Shown in pieces: positions 8,984-17,519 of a stretch of DNA of 25,490 bases. Source of the stretch: Ignavibacteriaceae bacterium (GTDB lineage Bacteria; Bacteroidota; Ignavibacteria; Ignavibacteriales; Ignavibacteriaceae); assembly GCA_023231105.1 (NCBI GenBank), contig JALNWB010000043.1, positions 1 through 25,490 of the forward strand. Direction: 5' to 3'. Each line of letters opens with the position of its first letter. The stretch's first letter is position 1. The position numbers were made by a program, and so were the translations under genes. The notes under the pieces are model-generated. The model searched no databases, was not told the origin of the DNA, and worked only from the letters and a program-made list of their open reading frames with translations.

Positions 8984-9035
8984 ATTGAAATATCTTACAG
9001 CCGAGTTAAGAATTAAAGGTAAAAATATATATACT

Positions 9036-10031
9036 TTAGAAAATTAAAAATGGAGCAGGAATAAAGCATACAACAAATATTGCAATTGTCAGATAGCCAA
9101 TTATCCGTCTTTTCCTATCAAGTAGAGCATCGTCATAAATAGGCGGATGTTTTACTTTGATAACAAAAAATAAAATGACTGCCCAAAACAACCAACCGCT
9201 CCAGCCAATGTTAAGCGGAAGAGAAAGATAAGTAATTAAAATTCCAAGCACTCCAAAGACAATAAGAAATATCATCGCAACCGAACTAATCGCATATTGT
9301 TTTTTTTCACCAAACAAAGCGTAAATAACATGCCCACCGTCAAGTTGTCCAACCGGGATTAAGTTCATCGCTGTAACAAAAAATCCGAACCACCCCACAC
9401 ACAAATAAGGATAATGATAAATTTCAGACATTGGCGGAACAAAATCTTTTGAAGAAGTAAAAACTTCGCGCAAAAATGAAAACAAAAGAGAATCACCAAA
9501 AACTAATGCGAGTCCATTTTTTCCGTACGTTGGCAAATCATAATCAGGATGAATCCATAGCAAATATTCTTTACCTGGTAAATGTGTAAAACCGTATATA
9601 ATCAAAATGACTGAAGCGATAAAGCCGGCGATTGGACCGGCAACCCCAATATCGAAAAGAGCTTTCTTTGATGGAATAGGTGATTTAATTTTTATCACTG
9701 CTCCAAGTGTTCCGAAATTAAGAAAACCTAAAATAGATGGAAACGGGATAAAAAAAGGAAGTGTTGCTTTCACTTTATGAATTTTCGCAGCGAAGTAGTG
9801 TCCAAATTCATGTGAACCTAAAACAAATAAAATTGATAAAGAGTACGGTAATCCGTAAATCAATTCCGAAAATTCCGTTTTGTTTGAAAAACCGCGTACC
9901 CATTCGTAACCGGCAACAGTAGTAGTAAAAAAAGTTGCAAGAAATAGAATTATGTGAAGCCAATATTTTTGTTTTTCTTTTACAAAAACATCTACCGGTT
10001 CGTTCAATTGTTGTTCAAAAATATTTTTCAT
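9036..10031 (-). CDS. Site-2 (M50) intramembrane metalloprotease
   Basis: 331-residue polytopic membrane protein. HEFGH at residues 74-78 supplies two zinc ligands and the catalytic Glu. NLIPVGQLDGGH ending near residue 234 supplies the third ligand, Asp231. AGPIAGF near 131-137 is also typical of the family. It would cleave a membrane-spanning substrate within or near the bilayer, often to release a regulator or clear signal peptides; the substrate is unknown. It begins one base after the stop of the upstream outer-membrane protein gene (TAAAATG), so it is the last member of the glycan/radical SAM train. Annotation as a family is secure. Confidence 0.9.
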   Translation of the reverse strand: MKNIFEQQLNEPVDVFVKEKQKYWLHIILFLATFFTTTVAGYEWVRGFSNKTEFSELIYGLPYSLSILFVLGSHEFGHYFAAKIHKVKATLPFFIPFPSILGFLNFGTLGAVIKIKSPIPSKKALFDIGVAGPIAGFIASVILIIYGFTHLPGKEYLLWIHPDYDLPTYGKNGLALVFGDSLLFSFLREVFTSSKDFVPPMSEIYHYPYLCVGWFGFFVTAMNLIPVGQLDGGHVIYALFGEKKQYAISSVAMIFLIVFGVLGILITYLSLPLNIGWSGWLFWAVILFFVIKVKHPPIYDDALLDRKRRIIGYLTIAIFVVCFIPAPFLIF

Positions 10032-10032
10032 T

Positions 10033-10863
10033 TTATAAATCTATGTTCATTCCAAAAGAAATGTATTTTTCTTTATAGTCGAAATATTCACCGTGGACAC
10101 TATTCCCTGAGAAATAATTTATCATGAAGCTGAATCCACCGGTATTTTTGTTGCCAACTTTTACTCCCGCTGAGAGAGAATTCGTCCCGGAATATTTCCC
10201 TAATTTGGTCACCCGTAAATCGTATGTGATAAACGGAAAAAAATAATTTGCAAAAGGTAAATCAAAAAACTTTTCTCCGCCGATTTGAAAAACATTTTTC
10301 CCAATTTCTTTAGGTACAACGTGAAATAAATATGCGTAGCCAAAATATAAGCGGAAATCGTTCATGGAATAAAATGGTGTTACTTCCACAAATTCTCTGC
10401 TGTAAACCCGCGGAGTTCTTCCATTACGCCAACTGCCGGAGAGTTTATCGAAGTGTCCGTCAACAAAATGAGCGGAGATGTGACTCAATCTCATTCTCAT
10501 ACCGCATTCGTAATTCGTGTTTTTAATTTTTATTCCACCGTTTAGTCCGAATAAATAATCAACGGCATCAACCGGGAAATGGAAATCCTTCTCTCCGCGT
10601 AACTTTGTATAGGTGAAAAAATCACCACCGAATGAATATGTTTTTTCACCATCTGCATAATGAAAAAAATCTTTTGAGTTTCCGATGTCAAGCCGTAAAC
10701 TATTCTTCCCCAACATAAACATAAAACCGACTTTCGGTTCAAGGAAATTTGCGACGAACGGTTTGATGTTCAATTCTGCCGGAAATAGTGTTGCCCGCTG
10801 TTGTGAAAAAAGTATCGATCCCAAAAGCAAAATGTTAAGTGAAATAAATTTAATTTTTTTCAT
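10033..10863 (-). CDS. Outer-membrane protein, DUF1207-like
   Basis: 276 residues with a signal peptide (FISLNILLLGSILFSQ). The mature start, TLFPAELNIKPFVANFLEPKV, and the later MRLSHISAHFVDGHFD segment resemble the DUF1207 family, in which an N-terminal FPA..FKPL.A..REP stretch and an S.HL.D element are conserved. Many alternating hydrophobic/polar strands and the closing ISFGMNIDL support a beta-barrel. Its function is unknown. The ATG overlaps the radical SAM stop codon (ATGA at 10860-10863) and it is followed one base later by the M50 protease. This puts an outer-membrane component into the same co-translated cluster. The DUF1207 assignment is from memory of the consensus and should be treated as moderate. 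Confidence 0.6.
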   Translation of the reverse strand: MKKIKFISLNILLLGSILFSQQRATLFPAELNIKPFVANFLEPKVGFMFMLGKNSLRLDIGNSKDFFHYADGEKTYSFGGDFFTYTKLRGEKDFHFPVDAVDYLFGLNGGIKIKNTNYECGMRMRLSHISAHFVDGHFDKLSGSWRNGRTPRVYSREFVEVTPFYSMNDFRLYFGYAYLFHVVPKEIGKNVFQIGGEKFFDLPFANYFFPFITYDLRVTKLGKYSGTNSLSAGVKVGNKNTGGFSFMINYFSGNSVHGEYFDYKEKYISFGMNIDL

Positions 10864-11846
10864 AAAAGAGACGATACCTTAGATACTATTTTTTGTTTAA
10901 TCAATTTATGATACCCGTATTTTATTTTCGAAGAAAGACTGACAATGCCGTACATGTTTGTAGGGAAAGCAAACGACGGTTCAAAATAACAATTAACCGT
11001 ACAGCCCTGGCAGAAATCAAATCTTCCTTCCATTTTTTTGTAGTAAGAAATCTTTTCTGATTTTCGGATCTCTTTAATCGGACGATCAATTTTTATTTTA
11101 TCATTTGCAAAATGATAACATGGTAAAATAATTTCATTGTTTGGTGAAATTACTATAACCCGCGAGACCGCTTTACACAACGGTTTATCAATATTATTCC
11201 CACCGTTCTTTCTTAATTTAAGATATGCATCATTAAGATAAATATCATTCTTTCCATCAACATATTCTTCAATAAAACTTATTGCTTGCTCATGTAAACC
11301 GGGATTTCCGAAATAAGAAAATACAGGATTTACTATCAACACTAAGTTTTTCTTTCGCGCAATATCGTGCATTTGCGGAAGTTTTAAATAGGTTTCATTT
11401 GTAACTGTAAAGAGAATGTCGGGATATTCACCCAGACTTTTTGCAAGCTCTAAACTTTTTAAGACAGATTGAAAACAGTTTACTCCGCGGATTTTGTTAT
11501 GTTCATCTTCGTCAGGTGAATCGAGTGAAAAATGAAGCAAGTTCACATTCCCGGCAAGTTCTTCCGCATGTTTGTGATAGAGAAGCCCGTTTGTTGTAAT
11601 GCTTGTCTGCATCTTCAAAACTTTGGCAATCTTCACCATTTCAGATATTTTAGGATGAAGCAGCGGCTCGCCACCGGTCAAATCAAGAAATTTCACTCCC
11701 AATTTAGCAATTTGTTCAACATTATTTTTATAATCTTCTAAATCGGCAAAAGGAGTTTTCTTAAATTTTTCATGTTCACCGAAATGACAAAAATTGCAGT
11801 AAGCATTACAGCGGTATGTTACATAATAGTTACAGAGAAGCAGCAC
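10860..11846 (-). CDS. Radical SAM enzyme with SPASM-like C-terminal cysteines
   Basis: 328 residues from the GTG at 11846. CxxxCxxC at Cys13, 17 and 20 (RCNAYCNFC) binds the radical-SAM 4Fe-4S cluster and DLTGGEP near 55-61 is the SAM-binding motif. A C-terminal set, Cys224, 243, 279, 282 and 286 (ending CQGCTVNC), looks SPASM-like and could hold a second cluster. Start choice: GTG at 11846 overlaps the upstream TAG by one base (TAGTG) and has GGGGAGAG seven bases before it. An upstream GTG at 11867 would add seven residues. The substrate is unknown. Context between a GT2 enzyme and an outer-membrane protein suggests modification of a glycan, lipid or exported peptide, which is inference. 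Confidence 0.83.
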   Translation of the reverse strand: MLLLCNYYVTYRCNAYCNFCHFGEHEKFKKTPFADLEDYKNNVEQIAKLGVKFLDLTGGEPLLHPKISEMVKIAKVLKMQTSITTNGLLYHKHAEELAGNVNLLHFSLDSPDEDEHNKIRGVNCFQSVLKSLELAKSLGEYPDILFTVTNETYLKLPQMHDIARKKNLVLIVNPVFSYFGNPGLHEQAISFIEEYVDGKNDIYLNDAYLKLRKNGGNNIDKPLCKAVSRVIVISPNNEIILPCYHFANDKIKIDRPIKEIRKSEKISYYKKMEGRFDFCQGCTVNCYFEPSFAFPTNMYGIVSLSSKIKYGYHKLIKQKIVSKVSSLL

Positions 11847-12937
11847 TAATATTCTCTCCCCTTCCACAAAACTTTTCGATTCGGCAGAACTGCAAAAGGA
11901 AGCAGCACAACGTAAAGAATAAAATAAATTTCAAAAACGATAAAATATTTTAATGTTGATGTAAGTTTTAATTCATTTAAAACGAAAAAGAGAAACAGAA
12001 AATCAATGATCAATTTGAAAAAGAAAAGTGATAACGCCGCCGAAGTGAAAAAGAACGGAAGCAAAAGAATTGCAAGATGAGCAACCCAACCACTTCCCAT
12101 AATAAAGAAACCGCGCAAAGGAGCCTTCAAACCTCCTACTGCCCATCGTTTCTTTTGACGGTACAAACTATTAATATCAGTGCAAGGGAGTGTAGTTACT
12201 AAACTGTTTATATCAAGCGGATAAATAATTTTGTACTTTTTAAGTTTATGGATTGCAAACAATAAATTAAAATCTTCCGTAACGCTGAAGGGTAAATTCT
12301 CATATCCGCCAACTTCATTATATGCAGATTTACGAAAAGACATATTATTCCCGATACAGCTTAAAGGTTTATTATAATTAATTGTTGAGGAAGCAACAGA
12401 TAAAAGATAAACAAAATCAAGATGCTGCATACCGGCAAATTGGGTTTTGGCATTTTGTACCGTAAATCCGTTTACGATTGCAACATCATCACTATAATAA
12501 GAAGCTAATGTCTTAGCCCAAGTTGGTGAAACAATGCAATCGGCATCGGTCGTTAAAATTATTTCACCTTTGGCTTGTTCAATTGCAATGGCTAATGCAT
12601 TTGTTTTCCCTTTAAGGTGACCAATCTCTTTTTGGGTAACAATTTTTTTGAATTTCGGTTTATCGCTAATGAATGAGCTGATAATTTCACCGGTTTTGTC
12701 AGTTGATTTATCGTCAACAAGAATAATTTCTAGTTTGCCCTCGGGATATTCGAGGTTGTTTAGCGCTTCTAAACAAGCGGGAATGTTTTTTTCTTCATTT
12801 CTCGAGGCTACAATAACCGTTGCGAAAGGAAGCTCTTCAAAAGATTTTTTCGGAAATCTTTTCTGCAAGCCGAGTATAAACCAAACGGTTTGCAAAAAAT
12901 AACAGCACATCGCTATTAAGAAAATTAGCTCATACAT
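11846..12937 (-). CDS. Membrane-bound GT2 glycosyltransferase (processive type)
   Basis: 363 residues. One N-terminal membrane segment is followed by a GT-A domain with VASRNEE (43-49), VDD (74-76), TTDADC (129-134), TED (220-222) and QKKRW (261-265). Two to three membrane segments form the C-terminus. The D, DxD, ED and QxxRW set defines GT2 enzymes related to cellulose/chitin/PNAG synthases and ceramide glucosyltransferases. It therefore either polymerises a beta-linked glycan or glycosylates a lipid. Its start overlaps the deacetylase gene by 13 bases; the deacetylase next door argues for an N-acetylhexosamine substrate. Its TAG stop overlaps the radical SAM GTG. It is paralogous in layout to the GT2 gene two positions upstream. 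Confidence 0.85.
   Translation of the reverse strand: MYELIFLIAMCCYFLQTVWFILGLQKRFPKKSFEELPFATVIVASRNEEKNIPACLEALNNLEYPEGKLEIILVDDKSTDKTGEIISSFISDKPKFKKIVTQKEIGHLKGKTNALAIAIEQAKGEIILTTDADCIVSPTWAKTLASYYSDDVAIVNGFTVQNAKTQFAGMQHLDFVYLLSVASSTINYNKPLSCIGNNMSFRKSAYNEVGGYENLPFSVTEDFNLLFAIHKLKKYKIIYPLDINSLVTTLPCTDINSLYRQKKRWAVGGLKAPLRGFFIMGSGWVAHLAILLLPFFFTSAALSLFFFKLIIDFLFLFFVLNELKLTSTLKYFIVFEIYFILYVVLLPFAVLPNRKVLWKGREY
11854..11861 (-). promoter_or_regulatory. Shine-Dalgarno site for the radical SAM gene
   Basis: GGGGAGAG on the minus strand, seven bases before the GTG at 11846. It is one of the strongest ribosome sites in a window where most are weak, and it decides the start between GTG 11846 and GTG 11867. 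It lies inside the last codons of the upstream GT2 gene. Confidence 0.55.
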
Positions 12938-13560
12938 TCTTCAGGTGTTCCAAATTGAAAATTTTTATTCCCGGCTTCATCCGCTAAATATTTAATTGCA
13001 TCACAAATTAGTGGAGCCGATTTATCACTATCATGCAAAACTACAATCGAATTTTTTGCAAGATAATTTTTGATTGCAAATTTAAGAACTTTTGAATCGT
13101 TTTTATAATCGTATGTCAATAAAGACCACATAACATTTTTCAGATTATATTCTCGGAGTGTTCTGTTTAAGCCGAAAGGAAACCGTCCGTGAGGAGGTCT
13201 GAAATATTTTGGCAGATTTCCAGATACTTCTTCAATCTTTTGGTTAGTTAAACTTATTTCTCTTTCAAATTCATCATTTGTTAGTTTCGTAATAATTTTA
13301 TGACCAAAAGTATGATTGCCAATTGTATGCCCCTCATCAATTATAGTTTTCACTAATTGCGAATACTGTTCAATATTATTGCCTACGCAAAAAAACAAAG
13401 CTTTAATATTTTCGTCTCTTAAAGTTATCAGAATTTTTTCCGTTGTTGAAGGATTTGGTCCATCATCAAAAGTAACCAGTATTTTATCAGTGGATGATTT
13501 CCAAATAAATTCTGAGAACAGTTTTTGAACTATAAATGGAGGTTGATACATGATTTTCAT
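12925..13560 (-). CDS. NodB-type polysaccharide deacetylase (CE4)
   Basis: 211 residues from ATG 13560. All main CE4 motifs are present: TFDDGPN (30-36, catalytic base and metal Asp), GNHTFGH (81-87, two metal His), RPPHGR (121-126) and LHDS (175-178). It would remove N-acetyl groups from an N-acetylhexosamine in a polymer or glycolipid. No signal peptide is evident, so it may act in the cytoplasm or use an unrecognised anchor. Start choice: ATG 13560 overlaps the upstream GT2 stop as ATGA and has GGAGG about eleven bases before it. A GTG at 13584 would add eight charged residues. Flanked by GT2 genes on both sides, it resembles NodC/NodB or PgaC/PgaB pairings in logic. Confidence 0.88.
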   Translation of the reverse strand: MKIMYQPPFIVQKLFSEFIWKSSTDKILVTFDDGPNPSTTEKILITLRDENIKALFFCVGNNIEQYSQLVKTIIDEGHTIGNHTFGHKIITKLTNDEFEREISLTNQKIEEVSGNLPKYFRPPHGRFPFGLNRTLREYNLKNVMWSLLTYDYKNDSKVLKFAIKNYLAKNSIVVLHDSDKSAPLICDAIKYLADEAGNKNFQFGTPEECMS

Positions 13561-14687
13561 CTTTTCATGTTCCTCCCTTTCCACTCAAAATTTCCAAATG
13601 CGCCTGCAATACCGGCAAACAAAATGTAAGGAACGTGGAGAATTTCCGAAATAATAAACGCCCTAAAATTAATGTTTTCAAAAAGTAAGGGAATTCCTTT
13701 TTTTATAATGAAATACTCAATTAATACTTTAAGTAGCAATAACGAGATGAACGAATAAAGAAAAATCAAACTGAAAGTTATCCCGAGTATCGCTTGCAAA
13801 GGAAAACTTACAAAAAATAAATATATCATTATCAATTTGAAGATCAACGTTTTGTCGTTATAAAACAATCCTTTGCTTGCCCACCTCTTTCTTTGTTGAA
13901 TAAACGCAGCGACTGTTTTATTTGCCGGCGTTTGCACAACCGCTTTTTCGGAAAATAAGAATTTTACTTTATACTTTTTCGATTTCGCAATCTTTTGCAT
14001 TAAAAATTCATCATCACCGGAAGCCAAATGTTGATTATCTTCATAACCATCAACATAATTGAACGCCTCTTTTCTGAAAGCAATATTCGCCGCGTTACAA
14101 ATGGTTGGTTTATCAGAACTAATTAATCCCGCTCCGACGAGTACTAATCCCCCAAACTCCAATTGCTGAATTTTTCCAAATAGCATATTTGAATTTGTGA
14201 ATTTGACCGGACCGGAAATAAATCCGGTGGTTTCATCAAAACCGGAAATCATTGTCTCAAGCCATTCTTCCGGATGAACGCAGTCGGCATCTGTGGTTAA
14301 GATAATTTCACCTTGCGATTTTTCAATACCGTATTTGATTCCTCTTTTCTTCGGTGACAATTTCTGAAAATCATTTGGAACTGAAATGCCTTGAGTATTT
14401 GGAAGTTTTTTTTCTAAATTCAATTTAGAAAACGAATCATCATCGGAAAAATCATCTACAAAAATAATTTCATAATAATTTTGCGGATACGTTTGAACTT
14501 CAAGACTTTTTAAACAATCAACTATCATTTCAGATTCATTTCTAAATGGAACAATTATCGAAACAAAATATTTTTTCTCATTCTTGGAATTGATTTCTTT
14601 CAATCTTTTTAATCCAAAAAGAATTTGAAATAAGAAACCGAAATAGAAGACGGACGGAATAAAAATTATTAACAGTAAAATGTACAT
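13557..14687 (-). CDS. Membrane-bound GT2 glycosyltransferase
   Basis: 376 residues with the same architecture as the GT2 gene downstream: N-terminal membrane helix, then VPFRNESE (46-53), VDD (77-79), TTDADC (131-136), GDDEF (224-228) and QQRKRW (264-269). Several hydrophobic segments follow. All catalytic motifs of processive/lipid GT2 enzymes are intact. Two such genes around one deacetylase suggest successive sugar transfers on the same acceptor rather than a single homopolymer synthase, but that is inference. ATG at 14687 shares a base with the TAA of the upstream membrane protein gene (TAATG), and its TGA overlaps the deacetylase ATG. The donor sugar is unknown. Confidence 0.85.
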   Translation of the reverse strand: MYILLLIIFIPSVFYFGFLFQILFGLKRLKEINSKNEKKYFVSIIVPFRNESEMIVDCLKSLEVQTYPQNYYEIIFVDDFSDDDSFSKLNLEKKLPNTQGISVPNDFQKLSPKKRGIKYGIEKSQGEIILTTDADCVHPEEWLETMISGFDETTGFISGPVKFTNSNMLFGKIQQLEFGGLVLVGAGLISSDKPTICNAANIAFRKEAFNYVDGYEDNQHLASGDDEFLMQKIAKSKKYKVKFLFSEKAVVQTPANKTVAAFIQQRKRWASKGLFYNDKTLIFKLIMIYLFFVSFPLQAILGITFSLIFLYSFISLLLLKVLIEYFIIKKGIPLLFENINFRAFIISEILHVPYILFAGIAGAFGNFEWKGRNMKR

Positions 14688-15637
14688 TAACGTTTCGAAG
14701 TTATTAAAATGATTAGACCTAGAACCGATGGAACTAAAATATTAAAAAGAAAAATAGAGAATGCGGCAAGGAATCCTACTTCCGCAGGTAATCCAATTGC
14801 TGAAATGAAAAATATTGATGCGCCTTCTCTAATGCCCAAATCACCAAACGAGATTGACGGTATAAAAGATTTTACAAAAAGTGTTAATATTCCTGAAAGT
14901 AGAAATGCAAATTCCAAAGGCTTATTAGCAAACGCTGCGGTAAGCACTCCGTATTGCAAAGCAACTACGACATATAAACAGGTGGAATAAAATAACTGCA
15001 CAAAAACGATTTTGGGATTCGTCCGTTTTAACACCTCTAAATGGAAAAATAATTTTCTTAAGAATCGTATTTTTTCAATTCGTTTATAAAAATATGCCGC
15101 GGTAGTTTTTTGATAAATGAGATAAATGAAAAGACCTAGAAGAATGATCAGAAGAAAGGAAAAGGAATAAATTACTGTCGGTGAAAGTAAAGAAGTAAAA
15201 GATAAAAACCACATCGTGGAAAATAACCCGGCGAATACTAGAACAAACATATTTGCCAGTTTGTCAACAACGCTCGCAGATATTACATCACTTGCCGGAT
15301 ATTCTTTTATTACAAAGCTTCTTCCAAAATATTCTCCAAACCTTCCAGGCGTAAAAGACCCGCATGCAACACCAACAAAGAAGGAGGAAAACAATTTTTT
15401 ATTTGATAACTCACCAAGCATTTTTCTGAAAACCGCTTTCCATTTATTGACTTGAATATATAAGTTAACACACATTAAAAAGAAGACGAATTCCATTACA
15501 TGAATGTTTTGGAATGTAAATATCTTACCATAATTAAAAGATTGAAACTTTTGAAAAAGGTAAATCATAATTGCGCCGGCAACTACAACCTTTCCAAACA
15601 AAAACAATTTCTCTTTTTTTGAAAGGGATATAATCAT
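14687..15637 (-). CDS. LPG-synthase-type transmembrane protein (UPF0104/AglD2-like)
   Basis: 316 residues, strongly hydrophobic, about eight membrane segments. GSFTPGRFGEYFGRSFVIK in the N-terminal third, and PSISFGDLGIREGASIFF near residue 265, are the two signature stretches of the lysylphosphatidylglycerol synthase transmembrane (UPF0104, AglD2-like) family. The soluble aminoacyl-transfer domain of true MprF is absent, so it is probably a lipid flippase-like or glycolipid-linked membrane protein. It is the first gene of the second minus-strand train and overlaps the GT2 start by one base. Its neighbours suggest transport or handling of the lipid-linked product made by the GT2/deacetylase genes. 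Confidence 0.8.
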   Translation of the reverse strand: MIISLSKKEKLFLFGKVVVAGAIMIYLFQKFQSFNYGKIFTFQNIHVMEFVFFLMCVNLYIQVNKWKAVFRKMLGELSNKKLFSSFFVGVACGSFTPGRFGEYFGRSFVIKEYPASDVISASVVDKLANMFVLVFAGLFSTMWFLSFTSLLSPTVIYSFSFLLIILLGLFIYLIYQKTTAAYFYKRIEKIRFLRKLFFHLEVLKRTNPKIVFVQLFYSTCLYVVVALQYGVLTAAFANKPLEFAFLLSGILTLFVKSFIPSISFGDLGIREGASIFFISAIGLPAEVGFLAAFSIFLFNILVPSVLGLIILITSKR

Positions 15638-15813
15638 TCAGTGGATCATCCTTCTATTTAATACTACTTTTCATTATTTTCAAAAGGACTAGTTTTTATG
15701 AGATTACCATCTCTTCCTTTTTTAACGCTACAATTTAAGACATTCATTTTACATTTAAAATTTTGAAGTAATTCTTTATCTTGTAACCGCTATTATTAAC
15801 AATTAGGTAAAAG

Positions 15814-17439
15814 ATGTTTATCAACTTTTCTGACATCCCGGGGCATCACAATCTTTTTTTAGATTATATTTATGAATTTCACAACGTTAAAGATTTTTAC
15901 TCCACCGATTTTAGAAATAAAGATTCTTATGCTGACCATTTCCGGGCTGTAACTAAAGAGCAAAATCCTCTTCTCTTTAAGTTACCGGAATTAATTTTAG
16001 ATCAATATACATCTAATCAGCCTTCTTCAAAGACTCAAAAAAATATTACTTTGTTAAAAGAACCTAAAACGCTTGCTGTCTTTACCGGTCAGCAATTGGG
16101 AATTTTAGGCGGACCTCTTTATACAATATACAAAACGATCACTACAATAAAACTTGCTCAGTACCTCAATGAACGGTTTGATGAATTTAACTTCGTTCCC
16201 GTTTTTTGGCTTGAAGGTGACGACCATGATTTTGACGAAGTAAATTCCATTACCATCATAAATGAAGAAAATAATTTAATAAAGCTTACTTATGAAGATT
16301 CATTGCCAGAGGGTGAATTCCGAGGAAGTGTTGGAGAACTTACTTTTACATCAGGAATAAATACTCTATTAGATGAACTTCAGAAGAATTTGCGCAAAAC
16401 CGAATTCACCGATGCGCTGATTTTAGAATTGCGGGATATTTATAAAGAAGGAAAAACCTTCAAAGAGTCTTTCCGTCAATTGATCTTTAATTATTTTGAC
16501 CAGTATGGATTGATCCTTTTCGATCCTCAACAAAATGAAATTAAGAAATTATTGAAACCGATTTTCCATGAAGAATTGTTGAATTACCGGCTACATTCCG
16601 AAAAATTAATTTTACGCAGCGCGGCACTTGAAGAGACTTATCATGCGCAAGTGAAAGTGCGTCCAATAAATTTATTTATGAATTATGAAAATGGACGCTA
16701 TGCAATTGAGCCGGTTGATGAACATTTCCGGTTAAAACACAAACGGGTAAAATTTACACAAGAAGAATTGCTGAAATTCATTTCCGATTCACCGGAAATT
16801 TTTTCTCCCAACGTAATTCTTCGTCCGATATGTCAGGACTATTTATTCCCTACAGCATTTTACGTTGGCGGACCAAGTGAAATAAGTTATTTCTCGCAGG
16901 TACTTCCGTTGTATGAAGATTTTCAAATTCCACAACCGATTATCTATCCGCGTTCAGCCGCAACGTTAATTGAAAAAGGAGTTCAGACTGTTTTTGATAA
17001 ATATCAATTAACTCTAAATGATTTTTTCCTTAACGCAGATAAGATTGCCGAAAAAGTTATTTCCCGTTTATCAGAAAAAGATTTTGATACTGATTTTGCA
17101 GCCGCGCAGACTGAAATCGAAAATGTTATTGAAGGATTAAAACAAAATCTTCTTTCGTTGGATAAAACAATTTACGATGCAGCGGATCGTTATAAACAAA
17201 AAATTGTCTCTACATTGATGGAGTTAAAAGGAAAAACAAACGAAGCGCAAAAAAGAAAATATGAAACCACACTCCGGCAAACGACAAAAACTTCTTTGGC
17301 GGTTTTCCCCAATGCAAACTTACAAGAACGTGAGTTGAACTATTTTTATTTTGCAAATAAGTACGGAAAAGATTTTATCAAACTGCTCTTTGAAGAATTG
17401 GCAATTAATAAATTTGAACACCAGGTGATCAACTTGTAA
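15814..17439 (+). CDS. bshC: Bacillithiol biosynthesis cysteine-adding enzyme BshC
   Basis: 541 residues, close to the 539 of Bacillus BshC. BshC joins cysteine to glucosaminyl-malate, the last step of bacillithiol synthesis, in the cytoplasm. Diagnostic stretches are VFTGQQLGILGGPLYTIYKT (89-108), FWLEGDDHDFDEVN (131-144) and YVGGPSEISYFSQ. A Lys/Glu-rich helical, probably coiled-coil region spans about 430 to 500. The ATG at 15814 follows AGGT six bases earlier and starts the protein with the usual hydrophobic/acidic N-terminus. It is divergent from the glycan train, sharing a 176-base promoter region. The bshA and bshB genes are not in view. It implies bacillithiol as a low-molecular-weight thiol, as in many Bacteroidota and Chlorobi. 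Confidence 0.96.
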   Translation: MFINFSDIPGHHNLFLDYIYEFHNVKDFYSTDFRNKDSYADHFRAVTKEQNPLLFKLPELILDQYTSNQPSSKTQKNITLLKEPKTLAVFTGQQLGILGGPLYTIYKTITTIKLAQYLNERFDEFNFVPVFWLEGDDHDFDEVNSITIINEENNLIKLTYEDSLPEGEFRGSVGELTFTSGINTLLDELQKNLRKTEFTDALILELRDIYKEGKTFKESFRQLIFNYFDQYGLILFDPQQNEIKKLLKPIFHEELLNYRLHSEKLILRSAALEETYHAQVKVRPINLFMNYENGRYAIEPVDEHFRLKHKRVKFTQEELLKFISDSPEIFSPNVILRPICQDYLFPTAFYVGGPSEISYFSQVLPLYEDFQIPQPIIYPRSAATLIEKGVQTVFDKYQLTLNDFFLNADKIAEKVISRLSEKDFDTDFAAAQTEIENVIEGLKQNLLSLDKTIYDAADRYKQKIVSTLMELKGKTNEAQKRKYETTLRQTTKTSLAVFPNANLQERELNYFYFANKYGKDFIKLLFEELAINKFEHQVINL

Positions 17440-17519
17440 GTTCAAAAAGAAGGCACGAAGAAAATATGTTGCTGTTCCCATTTCGGGGAATTAACACCAA
17501 TATTTAATTGAGGTAAAAG

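Noticed and set aside
13561..13584. A GTG start at 13584 for the polysaccharide deacetylase
   Set aside because: ATG 13560 forms an ATGA overlap with the upstream stop, as elsewhere in this gene train; the extra eight residues are charged and not conserved-looking.
15700..15722. GAGAT-TACC-ATCTC followed by a T-rich run upstream of bshC, resembling a terminator or attenuator
   Set aside because: The stem is only five pairs and AT-rich, and no plus-strand gene precedes it; chance is a sufficient explanation.
17474..17489. TTCCC...GGGAA hairpin after bshC
   Set aside because: Five-pair stem without a following T run; too weak to call a terminator.
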